NCBI GenBank assembly: GCA_002943765.1
Contig: PQWQ01000042.1
Coordinates: 62,001-126,000, forward strand
Length of the DNA stretch: 64,000 nt
Source of the DNA: Psoroptes ovis
Taxonomy: Eukaryota; Arthropoda; Arachnida; Sarcoptiformes; Psoroptidae
Direction: 5' to 3'
Shown: piece by piece, positions 22,901-35,631 of the stretch
How positions within the stretch are numbered: the first letter of the stretch is position 1
Layout: each line of letters starts with the position of its first letter
The notes under the pieces: generated by a model
Told to the model about the DNA's origin: nothing
The model's database searches: none
The model's input: only the letters and a program-made list of their open reading frames with translations
Program-made: the position numbers and the translations under genes

Positions 22901-25900
22901 AATTGTTGCACGCAAGTAGCCATTGGAGCCATACAACACCATTTCTGTGGCCTATATTTCTATGGTTTTCTTGGTGTTCAATAAACAAATATTGAAGCGA
23001 AATTGAAATTATCGCCTGACAATCGACGATTTGTGTGTGTTGTGTATCCACTTAATTTCTATCAAAATATATTGATATATCAGTGATAAATGAAAATGAA
23101 AATCAGTATAAATTTGGTCCAAACCGAACCAAATTTAATTGTTTCCCCATTATATCATTATTACAGTGATTAAAGTTTTAATTCAGAGTTTTAAAATTGA
23201 ATTTCGTAGTTTTCATTGTGATTTGTAACTGTGAAATTACGAAATTAAACTTTGAAACTATGAATTAAAACTTTAATCACTGTATTGTTTTCGATATATT
23301 CAGTATATAATTGAAATGTACCAAAAATAAATCGATCGATTTTGCTGATTTTGTTCATTGTTTTGTCGTTTTTCCCTAGAAAAACACCTGAAAAACAAAG
23401 CAGCACCAAAATTTAGGTTAATCAATAAATAAATGTGAAACAAATATTCACAAATATAAAACAATAATAATACAATATATGACACAGGTATTAAAATTGT
23501 ATTTATATCAAAAATTGACGTGCCAAGTCCAATGTATCGAAATAAAATGCAAAATATCCAAAGAATTGTGATATATTTTGACATTTTTAAAGTGTTTTTA
23601 GACCAAAATTGTCTCGAATAATGAAGCTCAAAACAATGATTTTAATACCTTCATTCAATGATTGATTGAATGAATTGAAAAGAAAAATTGAAATTTCAAT
23701 TAAACGAATCCAATGATTTCACATGGTATATATGAGTGAATGATTGATTCATAAGAAATGAATTAAGAGTTCGTTAACATTTAGTGCATTGAAATATATT
23801 TGAAAATGAAAAAATGAAAACAATTTTTCAATGTGTCGCCCATGATTACCATGATGATGATGATATATTTATAATTGAGCTTTCTCTCTCGATCTTCTTT
23901 ACAATTTATCATACTTTAATGTGTGATAATCCTCATACATCATTATCATCATTGACTTTTAATGTGAGTGTATTGGTGTGTGTGTTCGGCAGCCATAAAT
24001 CATTGATATTTCGGTATCGGCAGATGTATATTTTGGTATTGAATCGCGGGTATTAATCGGGTATAATCGGCCAAATATTACCAAAAGTTGAAGTATTCGT
24101 CTAAACATTTGAATAATAATTTTTATTAAAAGTTTGTAGCTTTGCTTTAGTTTAACTCTTTGAATACATTCTCTATGTATTTCAATATGTCAAAAGTTAC
24201 ATGTTTTGAAAAATGATCGAATGAATGAATGAGATGAATAATATTTTGAATAATTGAAAGTTTTGTTGTTGTTGTTGTTGAAGAATGTATTCGCGCTGAT
24301 AATTCGACAGAAAATAATTTATTTTGACTTTCAATTTTTGCTAAATTTCGATGCAATAAACAAGGATTGAAAGGGTTGAGTATTGGCGAAAGTTTTCAAT
24401 GTTTTCTATGGGTAATTTCTGTATTTTCTGTGTACATTCTGTTGAGTTTTTAATGAGAAAATGAGTTAGAATGAATTTTCAAAGGGTTTTAAGTCTGTGA
24501 ATTAATTCTTGTGAAATGATTCAAAGGATGATGATGATGACGATGATTTGTTTTCTCATTAATTTCTTTAATTTTCATTCGTTCATTTATCCACCATGAC
24601 ATTTTAATTTTTTCTCATTTTGACATTTGAATGTATGGTATTTTCCGATGTATTTCTTATATTTTTCAAACCTGTAATTTCTTGAATAATTTGGTTATTC
24701 AAAAATATCGTTATTAATGAATTCATTTCAATGAATTATCAGTGCTCAAATGATTAATTTTCATTTTCGTTTAGATTCACTTATTTTGATGCATCAATTT
24801 TTCACTTATGCAATGTCTTATATGTTTTCTTAATATATTTTCTGATGCTTTGATTCTTGTTAATTCACCAATGATGCTCATGATGCTTTCTTGCATGTCT
24901 TTATTATTTAATTGCTGAATATTGCTATCGAGATGTGAAATTCTGTGCAATCATTCAATGATTATAGCGATGAGTACTGTGAATGTTTTCCTATTTATTT
25001 GTCCATTTTCTTTGGATTTATTTTTGAATTTTTTGTATTTCAATCAAAAGGATTTTGATTGAAATTGAAATTATTTAGTCATAATGAATAATGAAAAATC
25101 AATGAATTTATTCATATTTCCAAGTTGAATATCATGAATTATTATCATTTTCAATTTCTTTGAATTTTTTTTTTTCTTAAAGAAACTTTCAAAGAAAATA
25201 AATTAAATTTCAATGATGAATGATTGAATAACAACCAAAATACATCAAGCAGTTACAACCATATACAATGTAATTTGATTGTTTCAAGATGATCTGGTTT
25301 TTTTTATTTATTTCAAAAATTTTGTTAGTTTAAAAACCATTTTGAAAATGTATGTTTCAATCTCATATTCATTTCATAAAATTTCAAATAAATTTTGAAA
25401 AATTTTATTTGATTTTTTGTTGAACAAATGCCAAGAAAATGATGATCTAAGTCAGTGATTTTCCTCTCTCGTCATTCATTCATATTTGACGATATATTTA
25501 TGGCTATTTTTTTCCCATATATTTTTGATGTAAAACATTTTGATTAACATTGATTGAATAATTATTTATTTTTATTACTATTGAATATTCGACATATGTT
25601 CCCTTGAAGATGATGATAATAGATTTGATTTACATAAGTTTATTGGGAGCAATTTTTTGGTCAATTTATTTCTGTCGATTTACATAATCATTGAATGAAT
25701 TGAAAAATTTGAAAATATTTCATTGACCAATCAATTTCGCTATTATTTGGTGTGCATATCATTTGACATTATTTATTATTATCATTTTCTTTGAATTGAT
25801 ACAAATCTTCATTTATTTGATTTGTATTGATTTGAATCTAATAATTTTTTCCTTCCGTTCCTTTGATATTTCAAATCGAATTGTCGATTATGTTCGATGC

Positions 25901-28900
25901 TTTGATTGTTATTCAAATATTATTGTTCAATACAACGACATATGCTGTTCAGGTCATGAAATAAGATGATCAAAGTGAAACATGAGGATATTTTCATTTT
26001 TCTTAAAGATTTCTTGACCTTAAAAGCTTTTCAAGAAGAAGAAATTTACAAGTTTTTCCATACAAAATTTCAAAGACATTTGTCTTGTATGGCCACGTTT
26101 CATATTTTTAAAATGTAAATGCGTGCCCAAGATTTTTAGATTGATGAGCAGATGGTCTTGGGTTGTTGTCGTTGTTTGGCTTGGTTTCTTTCGGTTCCGA
26201 TCATCGTTGCTGTTGTTTGCTGGTTGTTGATCGGATGTATTTTTAGATTTTTATCATTTTTCAAAAACCTTTGACCTTTGTTTTGTTTTTACAACCATTC
26301 GCTTTACATCCACCCACTTCTGGCTTTAGTTCTAATGTTGTTGTTGATGGTATCATTAAACATTCAAACAACAAAAATTAAATTGAATTAGATCCGTTGT
26401 AGATGTTTCTCCTTAAATGTTTTGTTAAGAAAATATTCTTATTTCTCCTTCCAGGCAAATAAACTGTGTAATTTCATCGATGATTTTCTTGTATCAAAAT
26501 CTGCTGATCTACATTATTTTTGGGCTTTAATTCAATTCATTAGCCTACAACCAGTTGAATCGATGTTTATCCACGGAATAATAATGATAATCAATTGAAG
26601 TAAATAACCACCAAACGACCACAATGACCACTAATAGTTTTAATTTTCGATCATAATAATAATGATACAAACACAAATAACAATGATACATTATTGTTCA
26701 TTTGTTTGTATTATTATTACACATATTACAAATTCCTATTTATTTATTTATTAATTAGGTTGTCCGAAAAGTTCATCTCCGGTTAATCACAATAGAGTTG
26801 TTCATAAATATCGGCCAAAACTTTCCGGACAATCTAATATATTTAAAATGGTGTCCATTTAATTTACATTTGTTTAGTAATTCAATATTGAATAATAGAC
26901 AAAATAATAGAGAATAATAATCATTATTTGATGTTGATTATTATTATGTAATACATAATAATAATAATGACAATCAATTTATATGTTTAATGATGCTTGA
27001 TGATCAGCTAAACCACCACTCATTTGTTGTTTGTCTTTGTGGTTCATTAATTCATAATATCTTCCATTGAATTATGTTGTAAATGAGAACTAGGACCAAA
27101 TTGTATCTGTGAATAGCCCAAATGACCATAATTCCCGACGATCAATTTGAAAATGTTTCCATTTCGAATTCTTTGAAACCGAATTTTTCAATGGAAAATT
27201 TCAATTCTTTTTCTTGCCATAAAAATTTTTGGTTTAGTTGGAATATATTTGTCAAAGTGTAATAATCATCTGCCTGACAAAATATATTGATCCATAAATT
27301 TTCAATGTCAAACGAAATTTTATTAAGACAAAATTGAATAAAATATTAAGGTTGTGCGAAAAGTTCATTCCGCTTAATCACAATAGAATTGTTCATGAAA
27401 ATCGGCCAAAACTTTACGGATAACCTAATAATACAAAAAATGGTATATTTCGTTGAATGTCTTGGTGTACATAATTAATGTTTGAAAATGTATTTAAGAC
27501 GATTGAATTTCTTAAGAAATTTTTTTCTTATGTGTTTCTGGGTATTATTAAATATTAATTTAATTTCCATAAATTCCTTGGTAGTAACTAGTAATGTATA
27601 TCTTGTCTTGAGACAATTCAATCAATTGAGTCTAAAAATGTCACAAAAATTATTTTTCAAAGTTTCAAAGATCTTTTTACATTTTTTATTTCGATTAAAT
27701 TGTCTGGCAGTTTGTCGCAACTTTTAGACCCTAGGAACGCCTGATTCTCGGTGCATTTGGCTCGAATTATTCTCAGTTATTCAATTTATTTCGATTTTCT
27801 TGATATTTCCATGATATTTCTTGATATTTTCCTCAATAATTATTACAAGAATTTCATAAGAAAACTTTGGAAAATGTCGAGATACATAAAACGAAAGGGT
27901 TAAAATTGATTCCGAAGTTATTCGAAGATAGATAGATGGATAGATAATTACATTTTTTTTTCGTAATTTCCACAGAATTTTTTCGCAAATGATAAGACGA
28001 CGAACAAGAAAATTTGTTTTCGATCAATTTTCATTTTGGGTATTTCTTAGAATTTTCTTAGAATCAAAATCGATTTCACTCTATTTCGGCCTTCAATATT
28101 TCATTAATCGAATTTTTTTTTCTCGGGGTTCCACAAAAAAATAAAGTTGTAATATCATTCGGTACTTTCGTAAAATCTAAGGAAATTTAGGTCACACATG
28201 TGTCTTCGGTACCAGATCTACCAGAAGATATATGTGTGCCAAAATTGATTCAAATTTTGATTCAAATTTGAATAATTTACTCTGTGACTCTGTGTGTGAC
28301 AAAAGGAATTCATTTTTCATTTCACATTCATATCATTGATTCAACTTTATTTGAATTCAAATTTCTTCGAGTCCGAATGGGGTCCCCAATGTTCGGTCCA
28401 CCAGCCAAGAGAATTAGCTTGGTTTGTATTAGTTTGTCGTTGCCAATCCTCTCGATGATGGTCTCCAGGTATTTTTATTGAAATTTCGATTTCTTTTGTT
28501 GTAAACACTCTGAGCCGCCGACATTTTTGACCAGTGAAATTTCCACCATCGAAGAAAATTATCACCAGTCGAAATTATGACCAACAAACACTGTTACAAC
28601 CGCCAACACTCTCCAGAGGAGGTTGGTGCCAACAAGTCGAAGACATTATTATCTCATTTGAATTGTCGTGTCGATTGTTGTTGTTGAAAATAATCTTATT
28701 TGTGTTGGTATTTTCAAAGGTTCTAACATAGGTTTATACCTTCAATCGTGTGTGCATGTAAGTGTGTGTGTGTGTGTGTGTTTTACCACCTTTTAGTATG
28801 GCAAAATTTCATTTATTTTCAATGATAATTTTACTTGAAAATATTAGGCTGTCCGAAAAGTTCTGGCCGATTTTCATGAGCAACTCTATTGAATGAGCGG

Positions 28901-31900
28901 AATGAACTTTTCGGACAACCTAATACACGGAGAAATACTTGAAATATTTTTGATTATTTTCATTTTTGCAAAATTTGCAGTTTTTACACTCTCATTCATT
29001 TATTACAATTTGAAAAGGTTTGAAAATTCATTCATTCATTTCATTTGTTCATTTGCTTTGTATTTTGTTCGTTTTATTAGGTTGTTGGTTGGTTGTAAAT
29101 TGTTCAATTTTTGAAAAATGAATATACGAATCGGTACAACAATGGTCATTCAATTCATTAAATTTTTTTGTGTTGATTATTTGCGTGTGTGTTTATGATG
29201 AGTATATATTAGGTTGTCCGAAAAGTTTTGGCCGATTTTCACCAGCAACTCTATTGATTATGCCGAATGAACTTTTCGGACAGCCTAATATTTTGTGCGT
29301 ATTTTTGAGTGTAATAATGATTTGAAAAGTACTACAATTCTCTGAATACAATTTCATCAATCGTTTATGAATATAATATATATGGTCATACGAAATTCAT
29401 TTGTATGTGATTAGAATGTCTGATTGAATTCATTTATTTTGTATTTTTTCATTTTAATTTTCTTCTCAATGGGGTTTTTGGATTTTTTGCTTTGGTTTCT
29501 CGTTTTTCCTTTTGTTTGACTGATCGAATTCCGGATTTTGGCCTTAACAAAGGCATAGGTCTATGAATTACTATGAATTGAATTGAAATTATTGTGTGTG
29601 TGAATATTTCGTTCCATAGTTTGTACCATAGATCATCATCATAGAAAATTGATTCATTCATAATTTTCTAAATGTTTAACTAAAGAGCTATTTCGTTGCA
29701 TTTTTTTAAACCATTGATTTTCAATTAGATCGAAATTCAAATTTTTCATTAAAAAATGCATTACAATGTATTTTTCGATGAAAATACATAATTACAATAC
29801 ATTTTCAATGGCAGCTAATGTATTTTCTATGGCGATACGTCTATGATGTCCGAAGGGAAATTTTCTCGTAAAAATTCATTTAACCAGCAGCCATAAAACA
29901 GGGCCTAAAATATGGAGAAATATTCCTTGTGTTGAAATCTCATATTTCTCACTTCATTCTTTACAATTGAATATGTTTTAAGTAAATTGAAAATATTTCA
30001 GAAAATTATTTGAAAAATTGATTAGAATTTGTCGTTTTACGTTCATTTCAACACACATATTTTTCGCCCATTAATGTATTTCCATTTTGCTCTTATACAT
30101 ACCCACTGATCATATGTGAAAATGTGTTCAATTTCCTTTTACAATTTCTCACATGTCATTGTCATCATCAACACAAACTCTCGTATTTCTCCATAGATAA
30201 CGACAACTGTCACTGTGTACAACTTTTCCCCACAATTTTACCCTAAAATTTGAGAAAATTTGTGAAGAAAAATTTGTGAATTTTCAAATGTTTACGAACC
30301 AACGAACGATGAGTAAACATCTTTAAGAAAGCTATTCAGTTGAATACATTGAAGAAGATGTTGTTGACTAATGCATGTTTCGACTGTGTTTGTCTGTGTG
30401 TGCTTTATTTGTTTGATTTATTTTTAAATATTTTTTTTATTTCAATTTTTGAGAATTTTCGTTCTTCTTCAAATTGAAATAAAATGAAATCTGTTCAATT
30501 CATTGCTTCAGCATTTGTGCATTTGTGATGGCACAAACAAACGAAAATAAATATTTTAAAAAAATGAAAAATTCATTTTCAATTCAATGTCGATAGAATC
30601 GTTCAATAGAATGATGATGATTGTTCAATTTTTAAAATTTTGAAATTTTGAAATTTGATTTATTTAAATTTATTCATTGTGAATTAATTTTGTTTGTCTG
30701 CTATTGCTGCTGTTGATGATTTAAATAAAACAGACCCGAGAAAACATTGTTTCTGGCTTAAGATTCTGACGGAAAATTCTTACAATTTTCTCGTAAGACT
30801 ATGAACTCTAATCAACCGAATACAAACAATAACCCGTGCTTCCCTTTTCAAAACCATAAGCCAATAATTTCAAAGTTGTCCCATAAGTTCTTGCCGATTT
30901 TCAAATGATTTTCTACAATGTATACCTGGCAAGAAGTTATGGGACAACCTAATAGTTCCTCCTATGTCTTAAGTCATTATTCTGACATATTCAATTGGCT
31001 TGAAAATTGAATTTTTTTCGGTAATTCTATCACACAAAGCCATTTACGCTTTGTTTCGATAATTTGAATCAATTTTTCCCTGCTTTAAATTTTTTTGCCA
31101 GTTTTGTCTTTTGATTGAAAGTTTTCAATTTCCCATCATATTCCATGATTCACTATTTTTACTGTTTATAAAATTGTTTATAGATTCTTTCAAATTTAAA
31201 TGTTTATGTAAATATTAAACAATAATAATAACAATGATGAGAGAATTGAATAAACTTTAAAACACACATTTTTTGTTTGTTTGCTTGCTTTAAAAGCTTT
31301 TCAATTTTCTATATTCAAATATTAGGTTGTCCGAAAAGTTTTGGCCAATTTTAATGAACAACTCTATTCGGTGATAAGCCGTCATAAACTTTTCGGACAA
31401 CCTAATATTTTGAATTTTTTTTTTTTTGAGAAAATCATTATTACATAATAATAATGATGAGTGAATAATGTAATGTTGACATATGTAAATATAGATGTTA
31501 GAAATATTATTTTTTTCTGCTGTTTTTTTCTTTGATTGACTATTGTGAGTGAAAAGTAGCGAAAAATCAACATAAAATAACGAATTATTAGGTCGATGAT
31601 CATCATTCGGCTCCTTTTTTAGTGATGATTTCATTGTGAATTATATATCTATTCATATGGGTCTTTTATGGGTAATTTTGAATAGGAATCAATGTATTTT
31701 CCATGACGATACGTCATTCATAATGCATTTTCTATGAGACTACGTCCTCCGGCAATTTTCGATGCCAAAGCATTACAATGTATTTTCAATGGAGACCTCG
31801 TTTTTTAATGAGGAGCAGCCAACTTTTATTAACCTTCGAATCGAATCAGAATCGAATATCATTAGCATAAATCTAATCACAACCCACCCAACTAACCGAT

Positions 31901-33440
31901 TATTCTTGATCTTTTTTTCGCTTTGATTGATAATTTTAAAAATTGGATATTGAATCATTTATCATTCATTTAATTTGAATTTTCCAATCAATTTAATTCG
32001 AATTTAAAATTTTGAAAAAAATGATAATTTGTTTCAAATGTGGGGCTAATGTTTTATCTATTCAAATTTTCCTCATTTTAACCCTTTCTTTTCTTGAATA
32101 AAAATAGACTAATTATGCTAATCAACCAATGATTGGACGATCATCATCGTCATCTTCATCTCGTAACGTTAATAATCGTCACAGTAATTTACATGATTTA
32201 AATATTGATAATGATGACGGAACATCGTTTAGATCATTATTACCATCATCCTCATCATCATCAACGAATGTAAATTCAAAATTATCTGATCATTTTTTGG
32301 AAAATATTGAAGGCAGTGGTAGCCTTAGTAGTCATCATCATCGAAACCCTAATAATCCGAATGAAGATGAAGAAGATGATGATGATGATCAATTAGATCT
32401 GGAAGGTTCAGGAGCTTTAGAATCGATCAATAATAATAATGATAATAATCAAAAGCAGCCATTATCTACCACCTCATCGACGACAAGTATAACCTCATCA
32501 TCGACGACAACGACATCTACAACCACGACGACTACATCGACAACCACGACCACGACTATGAGACCTATTGTTATGTCGACCAACCGAACAACAACGCCTT
32601 CATCATCCTTATCACCAACAACTCCAACAATTATCCCGCCGAAAAATCCATCGAAATCAAAATGTAAAACACCTATCGATGATGAAGATTTAGAAGGTTC
32701 AGGTGATTGTTATGATGATGATGATAATCTAGAAGGTTCAGGAGGTAAGGGTTTATCATTTTTCTCATTGATTATCCAAATTGATTAATTGATTCACTTT
32801 TTAATTCTTAAAATTTTCAGCATCAAATTTCGATACGGAATCCATGACTGGTCCCGGCAGCCCTAGTTCGACTACGACCGATTCATCAATTGTTGAAATT
32901 CCATCATGGACCACATCGACTGTTCGTCCATTGACAACATCATCTCCGGCGACTCCAACAACAACAACAACGACAACAACACCCAATCCACCAATCATTA
33001 CACCCAGTATTGATGATTCGGAATTTTCAGATTATGAAATTCCATCCAAATACATACCACCACGTGCTCCATCCACTTCGGCATCATTTTTTGCTCGTCC
33101 TGGTATTCTTGCCGGTATGTTTTTTTCAACCCTTTATTTTTCAAAAATCTAAATAATTTAATTCGAATGTCCTTTTTGTCCATATTCAACAGCTGTAATC
33201 GGTGGAACAGTAGTAGGGCTATTGTGTGCCATTCTAATGGTAATGTTCATCGTATATCGTATGCGTAAAAAAGATGAAGGAAGTTATGCAATCGATAAAT
33301 CAACAATAACGAATAGTTATCGTGCAAATAGTTTAACAACTGCCCATAATCATCATCATTCATCATCACTAGCAACACATCATCATCATCATTATAATCA
33401 TCGTCATACACCATTACATGGAAATAAGCAATATTCATAA
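19993..33440 (+). CDS. Sdc: Syndecan, transmembrane heparan-sulfate proteoglycan core
   Basis: Exons 19993-20349, 32108-32744, 32821-33114 and 33193-33440 join in phase (0, 1, 1) to about 511 residues. Exons 2-4 are clearly syndecan: four EGSG glycosaminoglycan attachment sites in acidic context (near residues 187, 218, 315, 328), a Thr/Ser-rich ectodomain, a membrane segment AVIGGTVVGLLCAILMVMF (about 430-450), then the cytoplasmic C1 motif VYRMRKKDEGSYAID. Syndecans carry heparan sulfate and act as co-receptors for Slit and growth factors. Exon 1 is linked by phase and function only: it ends in a hydrophobic run and a cleavage-like PISLA|RK, as expected for a secretory leader, but has about 98 residues before it; Met63 could be the true start. 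Oddity: the tail ends in a His-rich region and HGNKQYS, without the family's C-terminal EFYA PDZ-binding motif. Exon 1 membership is less sure than the rest. Confidence 0.82.
22165..22248 (+). mobile_element. Palindromic MITE class A, copy 9, heavily degraded
   Basis: AGTTGTCCTAAAAGTTCATT to CTTTACGTACAATTTAG with a recognisable core but ruined ends and no TA duplication: an old copy. Confidence 0.6.
22498..22526. other. Perfect 10-bp hairpin
   Basis: AGATAATGGC and GCCATTATCT pair perfectly across 9 bases. A second inverted pair, GGGCCA...TGGCCC, lies just upstream (about 22464-22490). Confidence 0.5.
22686..22766. mobile_element. Palindromic MITE class B, copy 2, left end degraded
   Basis: TTGTCCAAAAAGTTTTTG..GGTTATATCGTAG..AAAATCGGCAAGAACTTA and TCGGACAACCTAA. 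It reads in the inverted class B orientation. Confidence 0.7.
23162..23284. mobile_element. Second palindromic MITE family, copy 2
   Basis: TACAGTGATTAAAGTTTTAA pairs with TTAAAACTTTAATCACTGTA at the far end; the inner arms pair as well. It is the best-preserved copy. The CAGTG end suggests a Tc1-like source. Confidence 0.8.
26755..26837 (+). mobile_element. Palindromic MITE class A, copy 10
   Basis: TTAGGTTGTCCGAAAAGTTC to AACTTTCCGGACAATCTAA, TA on the right, AATCACAATAG core subtype. Confidence 0.85.
27346..27428 (+). mobile_element. Palindromic MITE class A, copy 11
   Basis: TTAAGGTTGTGCGAAAAG to CTTTACGGATAACCTAA, TA on both sides, AATCACAATAG core subtype. Confidence 0.83.
28844..28923 (-). 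mobile_element. Palindromic MITE class A, copy 12
   Basis: TTAGGCTGTCCGAAAAGTTC to AACTTTTCGGACAACCTAA, TA on both sides, inverted core. Confidence 0.87.
29209..29288 (-). mobile_element. Palindromic MITE class A, copy 13
   Basis: TTAGGTTGTCCGAAAAGTTT to AACTTTTCGGACAGCCTAA, TA on both sides, inverted core. Only 285 bp after copy 12. Confidence 0.87.
29758..29841. repeat. Third dispersed repeat, copy 1
   Basis: Built from alternating ACAATGTATTTT and TAATGTATTTTCTATGG modules ending GATACGTC. Related blocks occur at 31690 and 62401. Confidence 0.6.
30871..30952. mobile_element. Palindromic MITE class B, copy 3, variant arms
   Basis: Arms read GTTGTCCCATAAGTTCTTG and CAAGAAGTTATGGGACAACC: both arms share the CCCATAAG change where other copies have CCGAAAAG. 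TA on the right. Confidence 0.8.
31322..31405 (-). mobile_element. Palindromic MITE class A, copy 14
   Basis: TTAGGTTGTCCGAAAAGTTT to AACTTTTCGGACAACCTAA, TA on both sides, inverted core. Confidence 0.87.
31690..31800. repeat. Third dispersed repeat, copy 2
   Basis: AATGTATTTTCCATGACGAT and ACGTC, then TAATGCATTTTCTATGAGAC and TACGTC, then CATTACAATGTATTTTCAAT. The same modules occur at 29758 and 62401. Confidence 0.6.
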
Positions 33441-33828
33441 TAAATCGATACATCGTATAGAAATCCATCAAAATTCAAAATTCAATCAAATACAATCAAA
33501 ATTGATTGATTTTTCACAATCATTTTTTGCTTTTTCTTCTTTGTGTATCAATTTTGTACAATATTGTGATGATGCTTATATTTGTATTCATTTATTTATT
33601 AACATTATATAAATAACTATTTACAACAGCTACATTAACAACAACAACAACAACATGAAAAAAAGTGATGATTTTCTGTTATTATTATTATTATTATTAT
33701 CATATTCAATAATATACTATCCCTTTTTTGTTCATAATATTACAAGTAACAAGTATAAAAGACAAAAAAAAAATTAGTGTCATATTTGTGATATATGCCA
33801 AACATATTTTTCTATCAAAAATGAATAT

Positions 33829-33909
33829 TTAGGTTGTCCGAAAAGTTCTTGCTGATTTTTCAATGATTCGCTACGATATAACCGGCAAAAACTTTGTGGA
33901 CAACACTTT
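33829..33909. mobile_element. Palindromic MITE class B, copy 4
   Basis: TTAGGTTGTCCGAAAAGTTC..TTGCTGATTTTTCAATGATT..ATAACCGGCAAAAACTTTG and TGGACAACAC. The right end is degraded. Confidence 0.78.
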
Positions 33910-34250
33910 ATTATTATTATTTCATGACATCAAATCATTCATAGAAAATAAACAAACGACCATAAATGCTTAAAGATAATGATGATGACTATATTGGTTA
34001 ACAACTGATGATGAATTTTTTTGAACCTTAAATGACAAATGTTTTATTTTTGAAAATAATATAAAAATACATCATGTACATTATTTTTAATCAACAATCT
34101 ATTCATATGTATAGAATTATTGATCATATTATACACATACATACCAAAACCAAAACAAATCGACCAAAATAATCATTAATCCAAGCGAAAAAAATAAAGG
34201 ATTAATGAATCAACATTCGATTGTAGATTTAATCATTTTTTATTAACATT

Positions 34251-34332
34251 TTAGGCTGTCCGAAAAGTTTTGGCCGATTTTTATGAACAACTCTATTGTG
34301 AATAAGCGGGATGAACTTTTCGAACAATATAA
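34251..34332 (-). mobile_element. Palindromic MITE class A, copy 15
   Basis: TTAGGCTGTCCGAAAAGTTT to AACTTTTCGAACAATATAA, TA on the right, inverted core. Confidence 0.82.
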
Positions 34333-34490
34333 TATTGAACACATTCATTTTTTTACACCATGTTTTATTTTATTCAATCATCGATTATTTTTTGATCATC
34401 ATCATTATTAAATCTATAAAACATCGTAAACCATGGTTTGTAATATTCAAGATTTTCAGAAATATATAAGATTTGACCGTTTTTTTTCTA

Positions 34491-34570
34491 ATAGGTTGTC
34501 CGAAAAGTTCTTGCCGATTTTTCAATGATTTTCTACGATATAATCGGCAAAAACTTTTCGGACAATCTAA
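34491..34570. mobile_element. Palindromic MITE class B, copy 5
   Basis: ATAGGTTGTCCGAAAAGTTC..TTGCCGATTTTT and AATCGGCAAAAACTTTTCGG..ACAATCTAA: one of the cleanest class B copies, with a CAATGATTTTCTACGATAT loop. Confidence 0.86.
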
Positions 34571-35183
34571 TATCACATATTTTTTATATATTTTGAAATA
34601 TTTCTATTTTGTTATGATGATGAACGATTACGATTATCCATAAAACGATATTATATGCTGTGACACACACACACACACACATATCTTTTGAAATGTATGG
34701 AATTTTTTTGACCCTGTTTTTGACCAACAAAAACTTGACCAATCACACCATTTTTTCACACCATTAATTTTCAGACCATTCAGGTATATTCAATCTATAA
34801 ATTGTAAATTTTTTCAAATAATTCCATCAATCGATCGATTGATTATCATTGTTGTCATATCACACTTGTCACACACAGTGCCATTTGCAACGAATGCACA
34901 TGAATCCTGCACACACACAGCGCACACCAAAAAAAGTATTGTGACCATCATCATCATTATTCCCATGAACATATAAGTGAATTTTGTGTAGGTGTTTTTT
35001 ATAATGAAAAAAAATTCAATTTTGAAAATATTATTTGTGGGTGTAAATATCTTTGAATTCCTCGAAAAAAAAATTGAATTATATTGAATTATCATTGTAT
35101 TTGCTGCTAATTATTATTATATTTTATTTATAATTTAAATAAATAAAAAATTTTATTTTGGATTTATTTATTTATTATTATAG

Positions 35184-35265
35184 TAGATTGTCCGAAAAAT
35201 TCTGGCCGATTTTTAACAAGCAACTCTATTGTGATAAAGCCGAATGAACTTTTCGGACAACCTAA
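35184..35265 (-). mobile_element. Palindromic MITE class A, copy 16
   Basis: TAGATTGTCCGAAAAATTC to AACTTTTCGGACAACCTAA, inverted core. It is the last MITE before the BAG6 gene and its MITE-free block. Confidence 0.82.
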
Positions 35266-35526
35266 ATATTTTTTATTTAATTTCTCTTTTTGAATCCGTA
35301 TATTTATCGTAATAATTATTGTTTGTTTGTTGGGAAATTTAATCAAATTTCAAACACATCCTCTCATCAACATCCATTCAATGATAATATTTGAACATAT
35401 TTGGAATATTTCAGAATGTTTCAGAAATATTTGATTCCCCGTATGTTTTTGGGCCAAAAACGAAAACATTTTCCAAAGATTTCGAAAGTTTTGAAATTTT
35501 TAAAAAAATTTTCGAATCACAACTTT

Positions 35527-35541
35527 AGCGCCATCTATTGG
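35527..35541 (-). promoter_or_regulatory. CTCF-like motif (AATAGATGGCGCT on the minus strand)
   Basis: AGCGCCATCTATTGG reads CCAATAGATGGCGCT on the minus strand, a good match to the CTCF core. It lies 270 bp upstream of the BAG6 start codon. Confidence 0.4.
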
Positions 35542-35550
35542 TGGCCAGAG

Positions 35551-35631
35551 TTACCATTTGGTAACATGCGCTCATGATATTTGATGATTAATATTATCAA
35601 GTAGGTATAGGGTCTACCATTTGCAACATGC
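35551..35631 (+). repeat. Short direct repeat in the BAG6 promoter
   Basis: TTACCATTTGGTAACATGC (35551-35569) recurs as CTACCATTTGCAACATGC (35614-35631). The first copy overlaps the palindrome GTTACCATTTGGTAAC. Confidence 0.55.

Larger units (their letters stand above)
20350..32107 (+). other. Syndecan intron 1 (11.8 kb)
   Basis: GTAAGT donor and AATAG acceptor, phase 0. It contains eight MITEs (22165 to 31322), one 124-bp palindrome (23162), two copies of a third repeat (29758, 31690), a hairpin at 22498 and a (GT)n run near 28756-28781. Open frames here are short and unrecognised. A less AT-rich islet lies at about 28360-28640. Undetected small exons remain possible. Confidence 0.6.
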
